A stretch of DNA of 64,000 nt from Rufibacter psychrotolerans (GTDB lineage: Bacteria; Bacteroidota; Bacteroidia; Cytophagales; Hymenobacteraceae), in assembly GCF_016924645.1 (NCBI RefSeq), contig NZ_JAFFJV010000006.1, positions 124,001 through 188,000 on the forward strand. The letters run 5' to 3'. This document shows positions 51,511 to 62,000 of the stretch, piece by piece. Position numbers and translations under genes: made by a program. Under the pieces are notes generated by a model. It was given only the letters and a program-made list of their open reading frames with translations. It was not told the DNA's origin and did no database searches. Position 1 is the first letter of the stretch; each line of letters begins with the position of its first letter.

Positions 51511-52266
51511 TTGGAGATTGTATTTCTGTGCCTGTTTGCATTTCTGGCAGGCTTGATTGATTCAGTGGTAGGCGGTGGGGGACTCATCCAACTGCCGGCT
51601 TTGTTTGTTTTTCTGCCGCAGATGCCCATTCCGGCTATTTTTGGGACCGGTAAACTGTCAAGCATTGCGGGTACTTCGGTGTCTATGTGGCGCTACGCCC
51701 GCAACGTGGAAATCAATTGGCGGGCCCTGTTGCCCGCGGCCCTGGCGGCCTTTGTGTTCTCGTTCCTGGGCGCCCGCGCGGTAAGCCATTTCAATACAGA
51801 GCTGCTGCGCCCCCTTATCCTGGTGCTCCTCATTGCGGTGGCGGTGTACACCTTCTTCCGGAAAGATTTTGGATCTATCCATGCGCCACGCCTGGCGCAC
51901 ACCAAGGAAGTGTGGTACGGCGTGGCCGTGGGGCTGGTCATTGGGTTCTATGACGGGTTCTTCGGGCCCGGTACCGGCTCGTTCCTTATGTTCATCTTTG
52001 TGGGGGTGTTTGGGTTTAACTTTCTCACGGCCTCGGCCTCCGCGAAGGTGGTGAACGTGGCCACCAACCTTTCGGCCTTGCTGTACTTTGGGTACAAGGG
52101 CTACATTCTCTACCACATTGGCATTCCCATGGCCATCAGCAGCGTGCTGGGCTCTGTGGTGGGCACGCGCATTGCCCTGGTGAAGGGCTCGGGCTTTGTC
52201 CGGAAGCTGTTTCTGGTGGTAGTGACCGGCATCATCCTTAAGTTCGCCTACGATACGTTCCGGTAA
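51511..52266 (+). CDS. TauE/SafE-family anion exporter
   Basis: 251 residues from TTG 51511 (LEIVFLCLFAFLAGLID), chosen because the promoter lies just upstream and no ATG or GTG fits. Seven to eight membrane helices with the two family half-repeats: GLIDSVVGGGGLIQLPAL in the first and GFYDGFFGPGTGSFLMF in the second. The family exports sulfite, sulfoacetate or related organic anions; the substrate here is unknown. No sulfur-metabolism gene is nearby. A palindrome copy starts 3 nt after its stop. Confidence 0.88.
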   Translation: MEIVFLCLFAFLAGLIDSVVGGGGLIQLPALFVFLPQMPIPAIFGTGKLSSIAGTSVSMWRYARNVEINWRALLPAALAAFVFSFLGARAVSHFNTELLRPLILVLLIAVAVYTFFRKDFGSIHAPRLAHTKEVWYGVAVGLVIGFYDGFFGPGTGSFLMFIFVGVFGFNFLTASASAKVVNVATNLSALLYFGYKGYILYHIGIPMAISSVLGSVVGTRIALVKGSGFVRKLFLVVVTGIILKFAYDTFR

Positions 52267-52269
52267 TCG

Positions 52270-52309
52270 CGTTTTGGGGCAGTTTTCTGAGAATCAGGCC
52301 CAAAACCCC
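52270..52309. repeat. Dispersed palindrome copy
   Basis: CGTTTTGGGGCAGTTTTC / TGAGAATCAGGCCCAAAACC, right after the exporter stop codon. Confidence 0.85.
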
Positions 52310-52416
52310 TACTTATATTTAGGTATAATGGCTTTGTCCTATTTGAAAGTTGCCGTGAAATAAGGATGTTCGTCTATTGAATTATTCAGGACAAACAACA
52401 ATAAAATAAGTGTAAA

Positions 52417-53553
52417 ATGAACAGATGTCTACGTAAAGTTACAATGTGGGCCGTGCCGGTGGTGGGATTGCTGCTGTCGGCGGGCCAGGTCCAGGCCCAG
52501 GATGAGGTGGGGGAGTTTATAAGGGCCGGCAAGGAAGACGCCGGTAAACTGGTACGGGCGTATGCCGAGCCGGCCAGCAAAGCGTTTGGGCACGGCCTGA
52601 ACGGCGGTTGGTTCAACTCGGGCAAGGCCATGAAGCTGGGCCGGTTTGACGTGCGCGTGTTTGCCACGGCCACCTTCTCGCCGGAAGAGGACAGAACGTT
52701 TGACCTGTCTAAGCTGGGCCTGACCATGGTGCGCGACGAGAACGGCAGAGTGTTTGACCCCAACACCCCGGTGCTTTCCCCCACCATCTTCGGGAAAGAC
52801 GAGGAAGGCCCGGAACTGACGCTGTATGCCAAGGCCAGAAGAACCGTGGCAGGGCAGTCGGTGGAAGTGGAAGAGCGAGTAGGGTCTATCAATGCCCCCC
52901 AGGGCGCGGGCTACACCTTTCTGCCGGTGCCAATGGCCCAGGTGAGCCTTGGGTTGATCAAAGACACTGAGGTGGCCGTCAGGTACTCGCCTAAGGTGAA
53001 GTACGATGACTTTGAGGGAGAACTTTGGGGCGTGGGCCTCAAGCACGGCATCAAGCAGTGGATTCCGGTGATCAGCATGATTCCGGGGTTTGACATTACG
53101 GTGTTTGGCGGCTACACCCACCTGAAGAGTGCCTACCGGGGCCTGGACGTGCCCTTGCGGGATGAAGACCGTCCGTATGCCACGGCCCAACAGCAAGACC
53201 CGCAATACTACGCCGGGCAAGCCGTGACCCTTTCCACCAAAGCCTGGACTGGCAGCCTGGTGGTGTCCAAGACCCTGAGCGTGCTTACCGCCTATGCCGG
53301 GGTGCGGTACAGTAATGTGGAGACAGACCTGAACGTGGAAGGGGCCTACCCCGTTACGGCCTACCGTACCACTGCTCCTTATAACAGATATGTAGAAGAT
53401 ATCACTGACCCGTTACTCCTTAATATGAAGGACTCCCAGTGGGGGGCCACGGGCGGTCTGCGGCTGAAACTGCTGGTCTTCTCGCTGTACGGCGAGTACA
53501 CCCTGGCTAAATACCCCACCGCCACCGCCGGTATTGGGCTTGGCTTTAACTAA
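52417..53553 (+). CDS. DUF6588-like outer-membrane beta-barrel protein
   Basis: 378 residues. Signal peptide to about VQAQ (28). The remainder reads as amphipathic strands ending in YTLAKYPTATAGIGLGFN, with a barrel-type terminal strand. N-terminal GEFIRAGKEDAGKLVRAYAEPASKAFGHGLNGGWFNSGKA and the KLGRFDVRVFATATFS stretch match a Bacteroidota family I associate with DUF6588 (about 350-380 residues, outer membrane). Function unknown. Own terminator; not obviously linked to neighbours. Confidence 0.75.
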   Translation: MNRCLRKVTMWAVPVVGLLLSAGQVQAQDEVGEFIRAGKEDAGKLVRAYAEPASKAFGHGLNGGWFNSGKAMKLGRFDVRVFATATFSPEEDRTFDLSKLGLTMVRDENGRVFDPNTPVLSPTIFGKDEEGPELTLYAKARRTVAGQSVEVEERVGSINAPQGAGYTFLPVPMAQVSLGLIKDTEVAVRYSPKVKYDDFEGELWGVGLKHGIKQWIPVISMIPGFDITVFGGYTHLKSAYRGLDVPLRDEDRPYATAQQQDPQYYAGQAVTLSTKAWTGSLVVSKTLSVLTAYAGVRYSNVETDLNVEGAYPVTAYRTTAPYNRYVEDITDPLLLNMKDSQWGATGGLRLKLLVFSLYGEYTLAKYPTATAGIGLGFN

Positions 53554-53570
53554 GACTTACCCAATTATTG

Positions 53571-53612
53571 AAAAAGCCTTTCTCAACTTCTGAGGAAGGC
53601 TTTTTTGTTTTA
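53571..53612 (+). terminator. Intrinsic terminator after the DUF6588-like gene
   Basis: AAAAAGCCTT(T)CTCA / TGAG(G)AAGGCTTTTTT with loop ACTTC and T-tract. Confidence 0.92.
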
Positions 53613-53653
53613 CAGGTTTCTTGGATTTTCCGGGGCGGGCTGAAAAACCTTCT

Positions 53654-53683
53654 GGTTTGAAGCCTGTTTTTGGTGAACAACCA
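53654..53683. repeat. Dispersed palindrome, half copy
   Basis: GGTTTGAAGCCTGTTTTTGG, TGAACAACC. Last recognisable copy; none is seen in the following 10 kb. Confidence 0.45.
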
Positions 53684-53973
53684 GTTAGCAATTATGATAA
53701 GTACAGTTTAGGGGTGATTCTTAAAAAAGGGATAGGAAATAGCATAATAAGCTATGCTTTTAACAAGTGAGGAAAGATAAGTTAGGATTTAGGACGCTGT
53801 TGTAAGTCCCTGAGATTGCATTAGGTGCGTTGCTAAAACTGATTCTATACGATTATTTAAAATTTGTGTTAGGGAGTTTGTGATAAAAGTTGAGAGGTAG
53901 AGTTGTTAATGCCACTTTTTCTTCTAAATTTGATTAACGAACAATAATATTTTACTAACAAACCAACAAACAC
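53684..53973. other. AT-rich promoter region of susCD operon 1
   Basis: About 290 bp, AT-rich, with the promoter at 53902-53932 and a Shine-Dalgarno-less leader of ACAAAC-type repeats (AACAAACCAACAAACAC) before the ATG. Confidence 0.6.
53902..53932 (+). promoter_or_regulatory. Promoter of susCD operon 1
   Basis: GTTG at 53902-53905, 19-nt spacer, TAAATTTG at 53925-53932 (exact TAnnTTTG). The -33 side reads TTGTTAATGC, a 10-mer also found at the -33 of operon 2. Confidence 0.75.
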
Positions 53974-56900
53974 ATGAAGAAAACTTTACTATTCAGCTTC
54001 GTGTTGCTGCTGGCGCTTGTGGGGCAAGCGTGGGCACAAACACGGACTGTAACAGGACGAGTGACTGACGCCAGGACAGGAGAGGGAATGCCTGGCGTGA
54101 CAGTTCAGCTCAAAGGAACTACCACGGCTGCGCCAACAGATGCAAATGGCGGGTACTCTATCAGTTTGCCTACCGGTAATGGAACATTGGTGTTCTCCTT
54201 TGTGGGCTATACCAACCAGGAAATTAACGTAGGCTCAAACTCGGTGGTGAATGTGAGACTGGCGCAAGACGCTGAAACCATTAATGAAGTGGTGGTTGTG
54301 GGGTACGGCACCAAAACCCGGGAAGATCTGGCTGCTTCGGTAGCTGTGATTGGAGCGAAGGAGATTGAATCTAAGCCGGTTCCTTCCGTTGACCAGTTGC
54401 TGCAAGGCAGAGCGGCCGGGGTTCAGGTAACCGCGGCTAACGGTAAGCCTGGGGCCAACGCCTACATCAGAATCAGGGGTACAGGGTCTATCAACGCTGG
54501 TAACCAACCGTTGCTGGTGGTGAACAACGTGCAGATTCCAGACAACATGAGAGATCAGTTCTTCAACTCTATCAATGCCAATGACATTGAAAGTATCTCT
54601 GTGCTGAAAGATGCGGCCGCTGCTTCTATCTACGGGGCAAGAGGTTCTAACGGGGTAGTGGTTATCACTACCAAAAGCGGAGCCAAGTCTCAGGGAACCC
54701 TGACCTACCGGTTCCAGTCTGGTATCAACGAGAAAGTTCCAGACAATTTTGACATGATGAACTCTGCGCAGAAGCTGCAGTATGAGTATGAACTGGGGTA
54801 CACCAACCCGTACGTAAGTACTTACTTTGCTAATAACCGCGGTACTTTCCCTGTTGGGACCACCATCACCAGCATTACGCCAGAGCAGCGCCAGACCGTT
54901 TGGAATGCCATTGCCGCTAACGACCATGATTGGCAGGATGCCATCCTTCGTAATGGCAAGATCCAGCAGCACGAGCTTTCTTTTGGCGGTAGCACCGGCA
55001 AAACCAATTACTACTTCTCTGTGCAGAAATTTGACCAACAGGGTATCGTGATTGGGTCTGACTTTGACAGATACTCCAGCACCTTGAACATCAGCACGGA
55101 TATCAAGCCTTGGCTGAGCGTGGGTAACTCCTTGAACATTGGCCATACTACCAGCAAAGAGTTGCGTGATAGAAACAACGTGCAGAACCCTTTCAGAGCC
55201 ATGTACGTGTACAACCCTTATGAGCCGGTACGTAACCCAAATGGCACATTTAACCCTACGCACCAGGGTGTAAACATTGTGCAGTATGTGGAAACGGAGC
55301 CTGAGGAGATGAGAAACCTGACAGGGTTGAACGCCTTCAACGTTGACATTCACCCCATTCAAGGGCTTAACATCACCTCAAGAGTTGGTTTGACCCTGAG
55401 AGATTACACCCGTGAGTCTTTCTCTGAGCCAGGTGGTGCACTTGACCCAATTGTAGGTGACCCGGCTGCGCCAGGTAGCAAAACTGATAACGGTTCAAGA
55501 GAATTCTACTACAGCTGGACAAACCAGGCCAGATATGAGTTTGCCGTAGGCCAAGACCATAACTTCAGTGTGCTTGGTATCCAGGAATTCCAGAAGAGCC
55601 AGTTCAGCAGCTACTCTTTGTCTAAAAAAGGATTTGCCAGCGCAGACCTGACCACCCAGGACAACGGTGCCGCTAATACTGGAAATAACTCTACCTCTAA
55701 ATCTGTGTGGACTTTATTTTCTTTGGCGGGTAGCGCTGAGTACAACTTCCAGAGAAGGTACTTCCTGACCGGGAGCATCCGTAGAGATGGTTCCTCAAGA
55801 TTTGGTGCCAACAACAAATACGGTACTTTCTGGTCAACCAGCGCTTCCTGGCTTCTTTCAGAAGAGTCATTCATGCAGGACTTTGATTGGCTGACCCTAT
55901 TAAAAGTAAGAGCGTCTATTGGTACTGTTGGTAACTTCAGCGGCCTGTCAAACTACCAAGCTTTAGGTTTGTACAATTTCGGCCGTTACGGTGGTGCATT
56001 GACCAGCTTCCCTGGCCAGATTGCTAACCCTGATCTGACCTGGGAGTCTAAACTGAAGCGCAACGTAGGGGTAGACGTAGAGTTATTCCAGTCAAGAGTT
56101 GCCCTTAGCTTAGACTATTACAATGAGTACACCGATGACCTGCTTTTGGATCAGCCTGTGTCAAGAACTACTGGCTTCACGTCTGTAACCAGAAACATTG
56201 GCGCCATGTCTAACAAAGGGGTGGAAGCTGGTTTGAACGTAGACATCATCAGAAATGAAAACCTTACCTGGTCTTTCAATGGTAACATTACCTTTAACAA
56301 GAACCGCGTAGAGGAGCTCAATGAAGGTCAGGAGGAGATTGTGGATGCAGTTACCGGTATCAACGTTTACAGACCAGGCCACGCGTACAGTACTTACAAA
56401 ATGGTGCGTTGGGCAGGCGTAGACCCACAAACCGGTGAAGCCCAGTTCTATAACAAGAACGGGGAGATCACAAAAACTTACTTAGCTTCAGACGCAGTGG
56501 TGCTGGAAGGCAAAAGCAGTAACCCAGATTATTATGGTGGCTTTGGAACCAGTTTGGCTTACAAAGGCTTCGATCTGTCTGCGCAGGTGAACTACACAGT
56601 AGGAGGGTATACTTACAATGGTATTATGGCCACGCTGGTTTCCTGGGGGCCTTCCCGTACGCAGAACCTGAGCACCGATGCCTTTGACTACTGGAGAAAA
56701 CCAGGTGATGTGACTTTCCTGCCCAAAGCCTCTGCCAGCAACACTACTAGAACCACAGATCAATACCTGCAGGATGCGTCTTTCCTGAGATTGAGAAACG
56801 TGACACTGGGGTACACAGTGCCTAAGAGCTTGACTAACAAGATTAAAGTGCAGAATCTGAGAGTATACGTTCAGGGGCAGAACCTGTTGACGTACATTCC

Positions 56901-57030
56901 TAACTACTTCGGTGACCCTGAAGTTGGAACCGGTAGTGCAGAGTCAAACTTGTTCATTCCGGGCCAGTACAGCCTGTATAGCTATCCAACTACCCGTCAG
57001 CTGACCTTTGGTTTGGATATCAGTTTCTAA
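53974..57030 (+). CDS. SusC/RagA-type TonB-linked outer membrane protein 1
   Basis: 1,018 residues. Signal peptide to AWAQ (22), CarboxypepD_reg-like domain (about 23-106), TonB-box-like TINEVVVVGYGT, plug with the SusC signature (DAAAASIYGARGSNGVVVITT), then the barrel ending LTFGLDISF. SusC proteins form the outer-membrane channel closed by a SusD lipoprotein lid and import oligosaccharides or peptides. The SusD partner starts 24 bp downstream. The first 176 bp are nearly identical to those of the second susC gene at 59032, while the remainder is diverged. No glycan-degrading enzyme is nearby. Confidence 0.96.
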   Translation: MKKTLLFSFVLLLALVGQAWAQTRTVTGRVTDARTGEGMPGVTVQLKGTTTAAPTDANGGYSISLPTGNGTLVFSFVGYTNQEINVGSNSVVNVRLAQDAETINEVVVVGYGTKTREDLAASVAVIGAKEIESKPVPSVDQLLQGRAAGVQVTAANGKPGANAYIRIRGTGSINAGNQPLLVVNNVQIPDNMRDQFFNSINANDIESISVLKDAAAASIYGARGSNGVVVITTKSGAKSQGTLTYRFQSGINEKVPDNFDMMNSAQKLQYEYELGYTNPYVSTYFANNRGTFPVGTTITSITPEQRQTVWNAIAANDHDWQDAILRNGKIQQHELSFGGSTGKTNYYFSVQKFDQQGIVIGSDFDRYSSTLNISTDIKPWLSVGNSLNIGHTTSKELRDRNNVQNPFRAMYVYNPYEPVRNPNGTFNPTHQGVNIVQYVETEPEEMRNLTGLNAFNVDIHPIQGLNITSRVGLTLRDYTRESFSEPGGALDPIVGDPAAPGSKTDNGSREFYYSWTNQARYEFAVGQDHNFSVLGIQEFQKSQFSSYSLSKKGFASADLTTQDNGAANTGNNSTSKSVWTLFSLAGSAEYNFQRRYFLTGSIRRDGSSRFGANNKYGTFWSTSASWLLSEESFMQDFDWLTLLKVRASIGTVGNFSGLSNYQALGLYNFGRYGGALTSFPGQIANPDLTWESKLKRNVGVDVELFQSRVALSLDYYNEYTDDLLLDQPVSRTTGFTSVTRNIGAMSNKGVEAGLNVDIIRNENLTWSFNGNITFNKNRVEELNEGQEEIVDAVTGINVYRPGHAYSTYKMVRWAGVDPQTGEAQFYNKNGEITKTYLASDAVVLEGKSSNPDYYGGFGTSLAYKGFDLSAQVNYTVGGYTYNGIMATLVSWGPSRTQNLSTDAFDYWRKPGDVTFLPKASASNTTRTTDQYLQDASFLRLRNVTLGYTVPKSLTNKIKVQNLRVYVQGQNLLTYIPNYFGDPEVGTGSAESNLFIPGQYSLYSYPTTRQLTFGLDISF

Positions 57031-57054
57031 GTAACAGTAAAACCTAGATTTAAA

Positions 57055-58518
57055 ATGAAGAGAAAGTATATATATATGCTGGCAATAGGACTAATGTCTT
57101 TTGCTGGCTGTGACAGTGAACTAGACCAGGAGCCCTTTAATGCGTTGAGTACCGGGCAGGCGTTTAGAACGCCGGCAGATTTTCAGAATGCCCTTAGAGG
57201 TGCTTACGCCGGACTAAGAGGAGCCTCTTATTATGGGGGGCAGGATGCGGGCTCTATGATTATTACGCCAGACATTCTTTCAGACAACCTGATTATCAAC
57301 TCGCAGGGAAGGTTCTCGCAACAGACCCTTTACCAGCTGAACTACACGGCTAACAATACCTGGAACATCTGGAACAACGCCTATACTACTATCCTGAGAA
57401 CAAACTACATTCTGGAAAACATCAACAATTTGCCAGAAGGTGCTGAGAGGGAGAACGTGAAGGCGGAAGCATTGGGCTTAAGAGCCCTTGCCCACTTTGA
57501 TTTGCTCCGGTTATATGCAAAGCGCTACATTGGAGCAACAGATGCAGACTTGGGAGTGCCGTATGTGACCTCAACAGATCCAACCCAGAAACCAAGCAGA
57601 ACCCCTCTGAAGCAAGCATATGACCTGGTTGTCGCTGACTTTCTTGCCGCCGAGGCTGGTATCAACGCTACTAACGGGGTGGGCCGTCTAAGCAAGGCTG
57701 CCGTACAGGGCTTGCTTGGCAGGGTGTATCTCTACATGGGGCAATGGCAGAATGCCGTTGATAAGTCAACGGCTGCTATCAACAATGCTCCTGCCGCAAA
57801 CGCGCTGGCTTCAAGAACTGAGTTCCCAAGCATCTGGACCGATGCTACTGAGAAAGACGTTCTCTTTAAAGTAAGGATCTTAGATACAGACGCTACACCT
57901 GTGGTGACCGTTGGGGTAGGGTATCAACAAACCGTGAACGGCTTGGTGCGGGCTGAGTTTAGCCCAACCTGCGAGCTGGTAAGATTGTACGCCCCAGAAG
58001 ACGTGCGAACTACCACTTACATTGGAGAGTCAACCTACGGTGGGTTAACCTCAAAGTATGTTAAGAAGCACGTGGGTAGAGGAACTGGTGCGTTGAATGT
58101 GGTAGACGTAAAAGTGCTCAGGCTTTCTGAAGTGTACCTAAACCGGGCCGAGGCGCTTTACAACCTGGGTGCTGGCCAGCACGCGGCTGCCCTGGCAGAC
58201 TTGAACGAGATCAGGAGCAGACGTTACTCTAATTTTGATCCAGCAACAGCAGTGGAGACAGGGACCGACTTATACAACGCTATTCTGGAAGAAAGAAGAC
58301 TGGAGCTTGCCTTTGAAGGTCACCGGTTCTTTGATCTCAAGCGCCTGGGCTTGCCAATTGAGCGTTCTGCAACAGAAGGGGATGCGTCTGACTGTTCTGG
58401 GGTAGCCGCTCCGGCCAATGCCAGAACTCTTCCAGCGGACAACTTCAGGTTCCAGTTGCCTATTCCACAGGCAGAGATTGATGCTAACAAGAACATCATT
58501 CAGAACAAGGATTATTAA
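57055..58518 (+). CDS. SusD/RagB-type nutrient-binding lipoprotein 1
   Basis: 487 residues. Lipobox Cys19 (MSFAGC) followed by DSELDQEP. SusD-like N-terminal domain and RagB/SusD helical (TPR-like) domain with the common C-terminal block ILEERRLELAFEGHRFFDLKRLG. It forms the lid of the SusC channel and first binds the nutrient. The junction to susC carries GATTTAAAATGA around the start codon, also present in the second pair. Ligand unknown. Confidence 0.96.
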   Translation: MKRKYIYMLAIGLMSFAGCDSELDQEPFNALSTGQAFRTPADFQNALRGAYAGLRGASYYGGQDAGSMIITPDILSDNLIINSQGRFSQQTLYQLNYTANNTWNIWNNAYTTILRTNYILENINNLPEGAERENVKAEALGLRALAHFDLLRLYAKRYIGATDADLGVPYVTSTDPTQKPSRTPLKQAYDLVVADFLAAEAGINATNGVGRLSKAAVQGLLGRVYLYMGQWQNAVDKSTAAINNAPAANALASRTEFPSIWTDATEKDVLFKVRILDTDATPVVTVGVGYQQTVNGLVRAEFSPTCELVRLYAPEDVRTTTYIGESTYGGLTSKYVKKHVGRGTGALNVVDVKVLRLSEVYLNRAEALYNLGAGQHAAALADLNEIRSRRYSNFDPATAVETGTDLYNAILEERRLELAFEGHRFFDLKRLGLPIERSATEGDASDCSGVAAPANARTLPADNFRFQLPIPQAEIDANKNIIQNKDY

Positions 58519-58530
58519 CAGATCCCTGAA

Positions 58531-58585
58531 GTCTATAAGAAAAAAAGAGGAGCAGAAATTCTGCTCCTCTTTTTTTCTTATAGAC
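58531..58585 (+). terminator. 55-bp perfect palindromic terminator of susCD operon 1
   Basis: GTCTATAAGAAAAAAAGAGG plus AGCAGAA (58531-58557) pairs without mismatch with 58559-58585; seven-T tract sits within the right arm. Confidence 0.92.
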
Positions 58586-59031
58586 GCTCTGTCTTTCTGA
58601 TTCATGCAGAGATTTGATTGTAGAGTTGTGTAGCAAGGCATTTCTTTAATTGTCAGCGGTGATAGAAGTGCTTAAAGAAAACCTTCCTAACGGGTGCTTG
58701 TTTGTTTTAGTGCTATAACAGGTGCTGAAATTTTAACTGTTGCGGTTGATGGCTAAGCCCGAGAAAGAAAAGTCAAAATAATTTTCTCAAAGGATTCCGA
58801 AGCGCAAATTGATATAATACTAACAAACAAGATATATAAGTACATATATATTAAAGTTGTTATTAGTGTCATTCATATTTTGCAAAACTTAAAAATTACG
58901 GATTTCAAGAAGCCATCTTCTGCTTTCAAATCCCCTTTGGGTTAGTATGTTAAGGATTTGTTAATGCTGATACTATGCCTAAATTGGGCTAACAAATACA
59001 AAACTGTTTAACTAACAACCAACAAACACAC
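58586..59031. other. Promoter region of susCD operon 2
   Basis: 446 bp, AT-rich. Promoter at 58957-58987, then a leader ending AACAACCAACAAACACAC before the ATG, very like that of operon 1. No coding sequence or palindrome copy. Confidence 0.6.
58957..58987 (+). promoter_or_regulatory. Promoter of susCD operon 2
   Basis: TTTG at 58957-58960, 19-nt spacer, TAAATTGG at 58980-58987 (one mismatch). TTGTTAATGC begins at 58958, shared with operon 1. Confidence 0.72.
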
Positions 59032-62000
59032 ATGAAGAAAACTTTACTATTCAGCTTCGTGTTGCTGCTGGCGCTTGTGGGGCAAGCGTGGGCGCAAACA
59101 CGGACTGTAACAGGGCGAGTGACTGACGCATCAACAGGAGAGGGAATGCCTGGCGTGACAGTTCAGCTCAAAGGGACGACCACGGCTGCGCCAACAGATG
59201 CAAATGGGTCTTATTCAATAAGCGTACCTACTGCGGGCGGTACCTTGATTTTCTCCTTTATTGGGTACACAAACCAGGAAGTTGCCATCGGCAGCCAATC
59301 TACCCTAAATGTCAGGCTGGCACTTGATGCCAAACAGTTGGCAGAGATTGTAGTGCAGGTGCCTTATGGTACAGCAGACCCTGCTACTTTTACGGGTTCC
59401 ACTGCCACCATTAGTTCCGAGAAATTAGGGCAGCGGCCGGTAACCAACATCACCAATGCTATTGCCGGGCAGGCTCCGGGGGTAGTGGTAGCTTCCGGAA
59501 CAGGTCAGCCTGGTGGCGGTCCGGATATCCAGATCAGAGGATTTAGCTCCATCAACTACTCTAACTCTCCTCTTTACGTGGTAGATGGCGTTCCTTACAC
59601 CGCAGGTTTGTCTAACCTGAACATGGAGGATGTTGAAAACATCACTATCCTAAAGGACGCTGCGTCTACGGCTCTTTATGGTTCGCGCGCTACCAACGGG
59701 GTAGTGATGATCACAACCAAAAAAGGCCGTAAAGATAGAACAAGGGTTAACCTTAGAGCGCTTCAGGGGGTTACTTCCAGAGCGGTTCCTGAGTATGAGC
59801 GCGTAAATGCACAGGAGTACTATCCTTTAATGTGGGAAGGTTACCGGAACACCTTGATCAATGCCACCACTACCAGAGAACAAGCTAATAAGCTGGCAAG
59901 TGCTGGTATCAAGAACATTCTGGGGTACAACCCATTCAATGTTCCTAACAACCAGATTGTTTCAGAAGATGGAACATTGAATCCTGATGCACAACTGTTG
60001 TGGGGAGATGACCTGGATTGGGAGAAGAACTTAACTCGCAGCAGCTCAAGATCAGACTACACGCTGAGCTTTAGCGGCGGAAGCGACAAAACAGATTATT
60101 ATGTGTCACTTGGCTATCTGAACGATAGAGGCTATTTGATCAGATCTGATTTTGAGCGTTACTCAGCCAGATTGAACGTAAACAGCAAGGTGACTAACTG
60201 GTTTAAGGCAGGCCTTAACTTAACGGGTACCCTTTCAAACTCAAACCAGGCTAGTACAGGTTCTGCCACTGGCTATGTGAACCCTTTCTATTTCAGCCGC
60301 AACATTGGACCTATCTACCCAGTGCACCAGCATGATCCGGTAACGGGTGCCTATATCCTTGACGAGAATGGCGAAAAGCAGTATGACATTGGAACTACTG
60401 CGGGTATGACTCGCCCAGGAGGCGGTAGCCCAGGCAGACATATTGTTGCGGAGACAGAATGGAATAAGTTTTTGTACAGACGTAACGTGGCTGGTGCAAG
60501 AACCTATGGTGAAATCACTTTCCTGAAAGATTTCAAGTTCACCACCAACCTTACGGTTGACATCACCAACTATGAGGAGCAAGGATACGAGAACACAATT
60601 GTAGGCGATGGTGCACCGGCAGGAAGAGCCAACCGTACGCTTTACAACTTAACCAGCTACACCGTTAACCAGTTGCTTGGTTACAACAAGACCTTTGATG
60701 TTCATACCATCGATTTCCTGGTGGGCCATGAGAACTACAGCAGAACCCGTGACTATCTGTACGGGATGAAGCAAGGCGAGGTAGTGGCCAACAACACAGA
60801 GTTGATCAACTTTGGAACTATCAATGACCTGTACACCTACAAGCAAGAACATAAGATAGAGTCGTTCTTTGCAAGAGCAAACTATACCTTTGGTGATAGA
60901 TACACATTGTCTGGTTCCTTCAGAAGAGATGGATCCTCCAGATTCTTTGAGGATGTACGCTGGGGTAACTTCTGGTCTGTGGGAGCATCCTGGAGACTAG
61001 ACAGAGAGACGTTCTTCACCATGCCTAACTGGGTGGACATGATCAAAGTAAGATCATCTTATGGCCAGGTAGGAAATGAAGATGTGGATAACTACTATGC
61101 CTGGCAGGCACTGTATGCCCTGGGGTATGAAAACGCCACTGAGGGTGGATTCTTGCAGTCAAGCCTTGGAAACAGAGCGCTTCACTGGGAAAAGAACAAC
61201 TCCTTTGATGTGGGCGTGGAGTTCGGCCTTTTCGGCAACAGATTGACCGGATCGGCGGAGTATTTCTTCCGTGAGTCTGAAGATCTTCTATTTGCCGTGA
61301 AGCAGCCGTTGTCAAGTGGTGTTGATGAGGTTATCCAGAACATTGGTGCCATGAACAACAGAGGGGTAGAGCTGCGCCTGGCAGGTGATATCCTTAGAAC
61401 CAACGGCTTTACCTGGAATCTTGATGTAAACTGGACTTCTTACAAGAATGAAATCACCCAGATGCCTCCTCTGCAGAAAGAATTGGTAAGTGGGACTAAA
61501 AAGTTGAAAGAAGGAGAGTCAATCAACTCATTCTGGTTGCGTGAGTACTATGGGGTAGACCCTGAAAATGGAAACGCCTTGTATAGAGCCAATGTGTACA
61601 ATGAGACCAACAGCAAAATTATTGGCAGCGATACCGTTACCTGGGTAGCCAACAACGCAAGATTCCATTATGCCGGTACCTCCATCCCTGACTTCTCTGG
61701 TGGTATCACCAATACGTTCTCTTTCAAAGGGTTCACACTTTCTGCCTTGCTTACTTACCAGGTAGGTGGTAAAATCTATGACAGTGAGTATGCAGGTTTA
61801 ATGAACGCATCTTATGGTGCGGCCTTGCACAGAGACATCATGAACCGCTGGCAAAAGCCCGGTGACATTACTGACGTGCCAAGACTGCACCCTGGAAACA
61901 CCGACCTAAATGCTGCCTCAGACCGTTGGTTGGTTGATGCCTCTTACCTGAACTTCAGAAATGTGACCTTGAGCTACAATGTTCCAACCGGGTTTACAAA

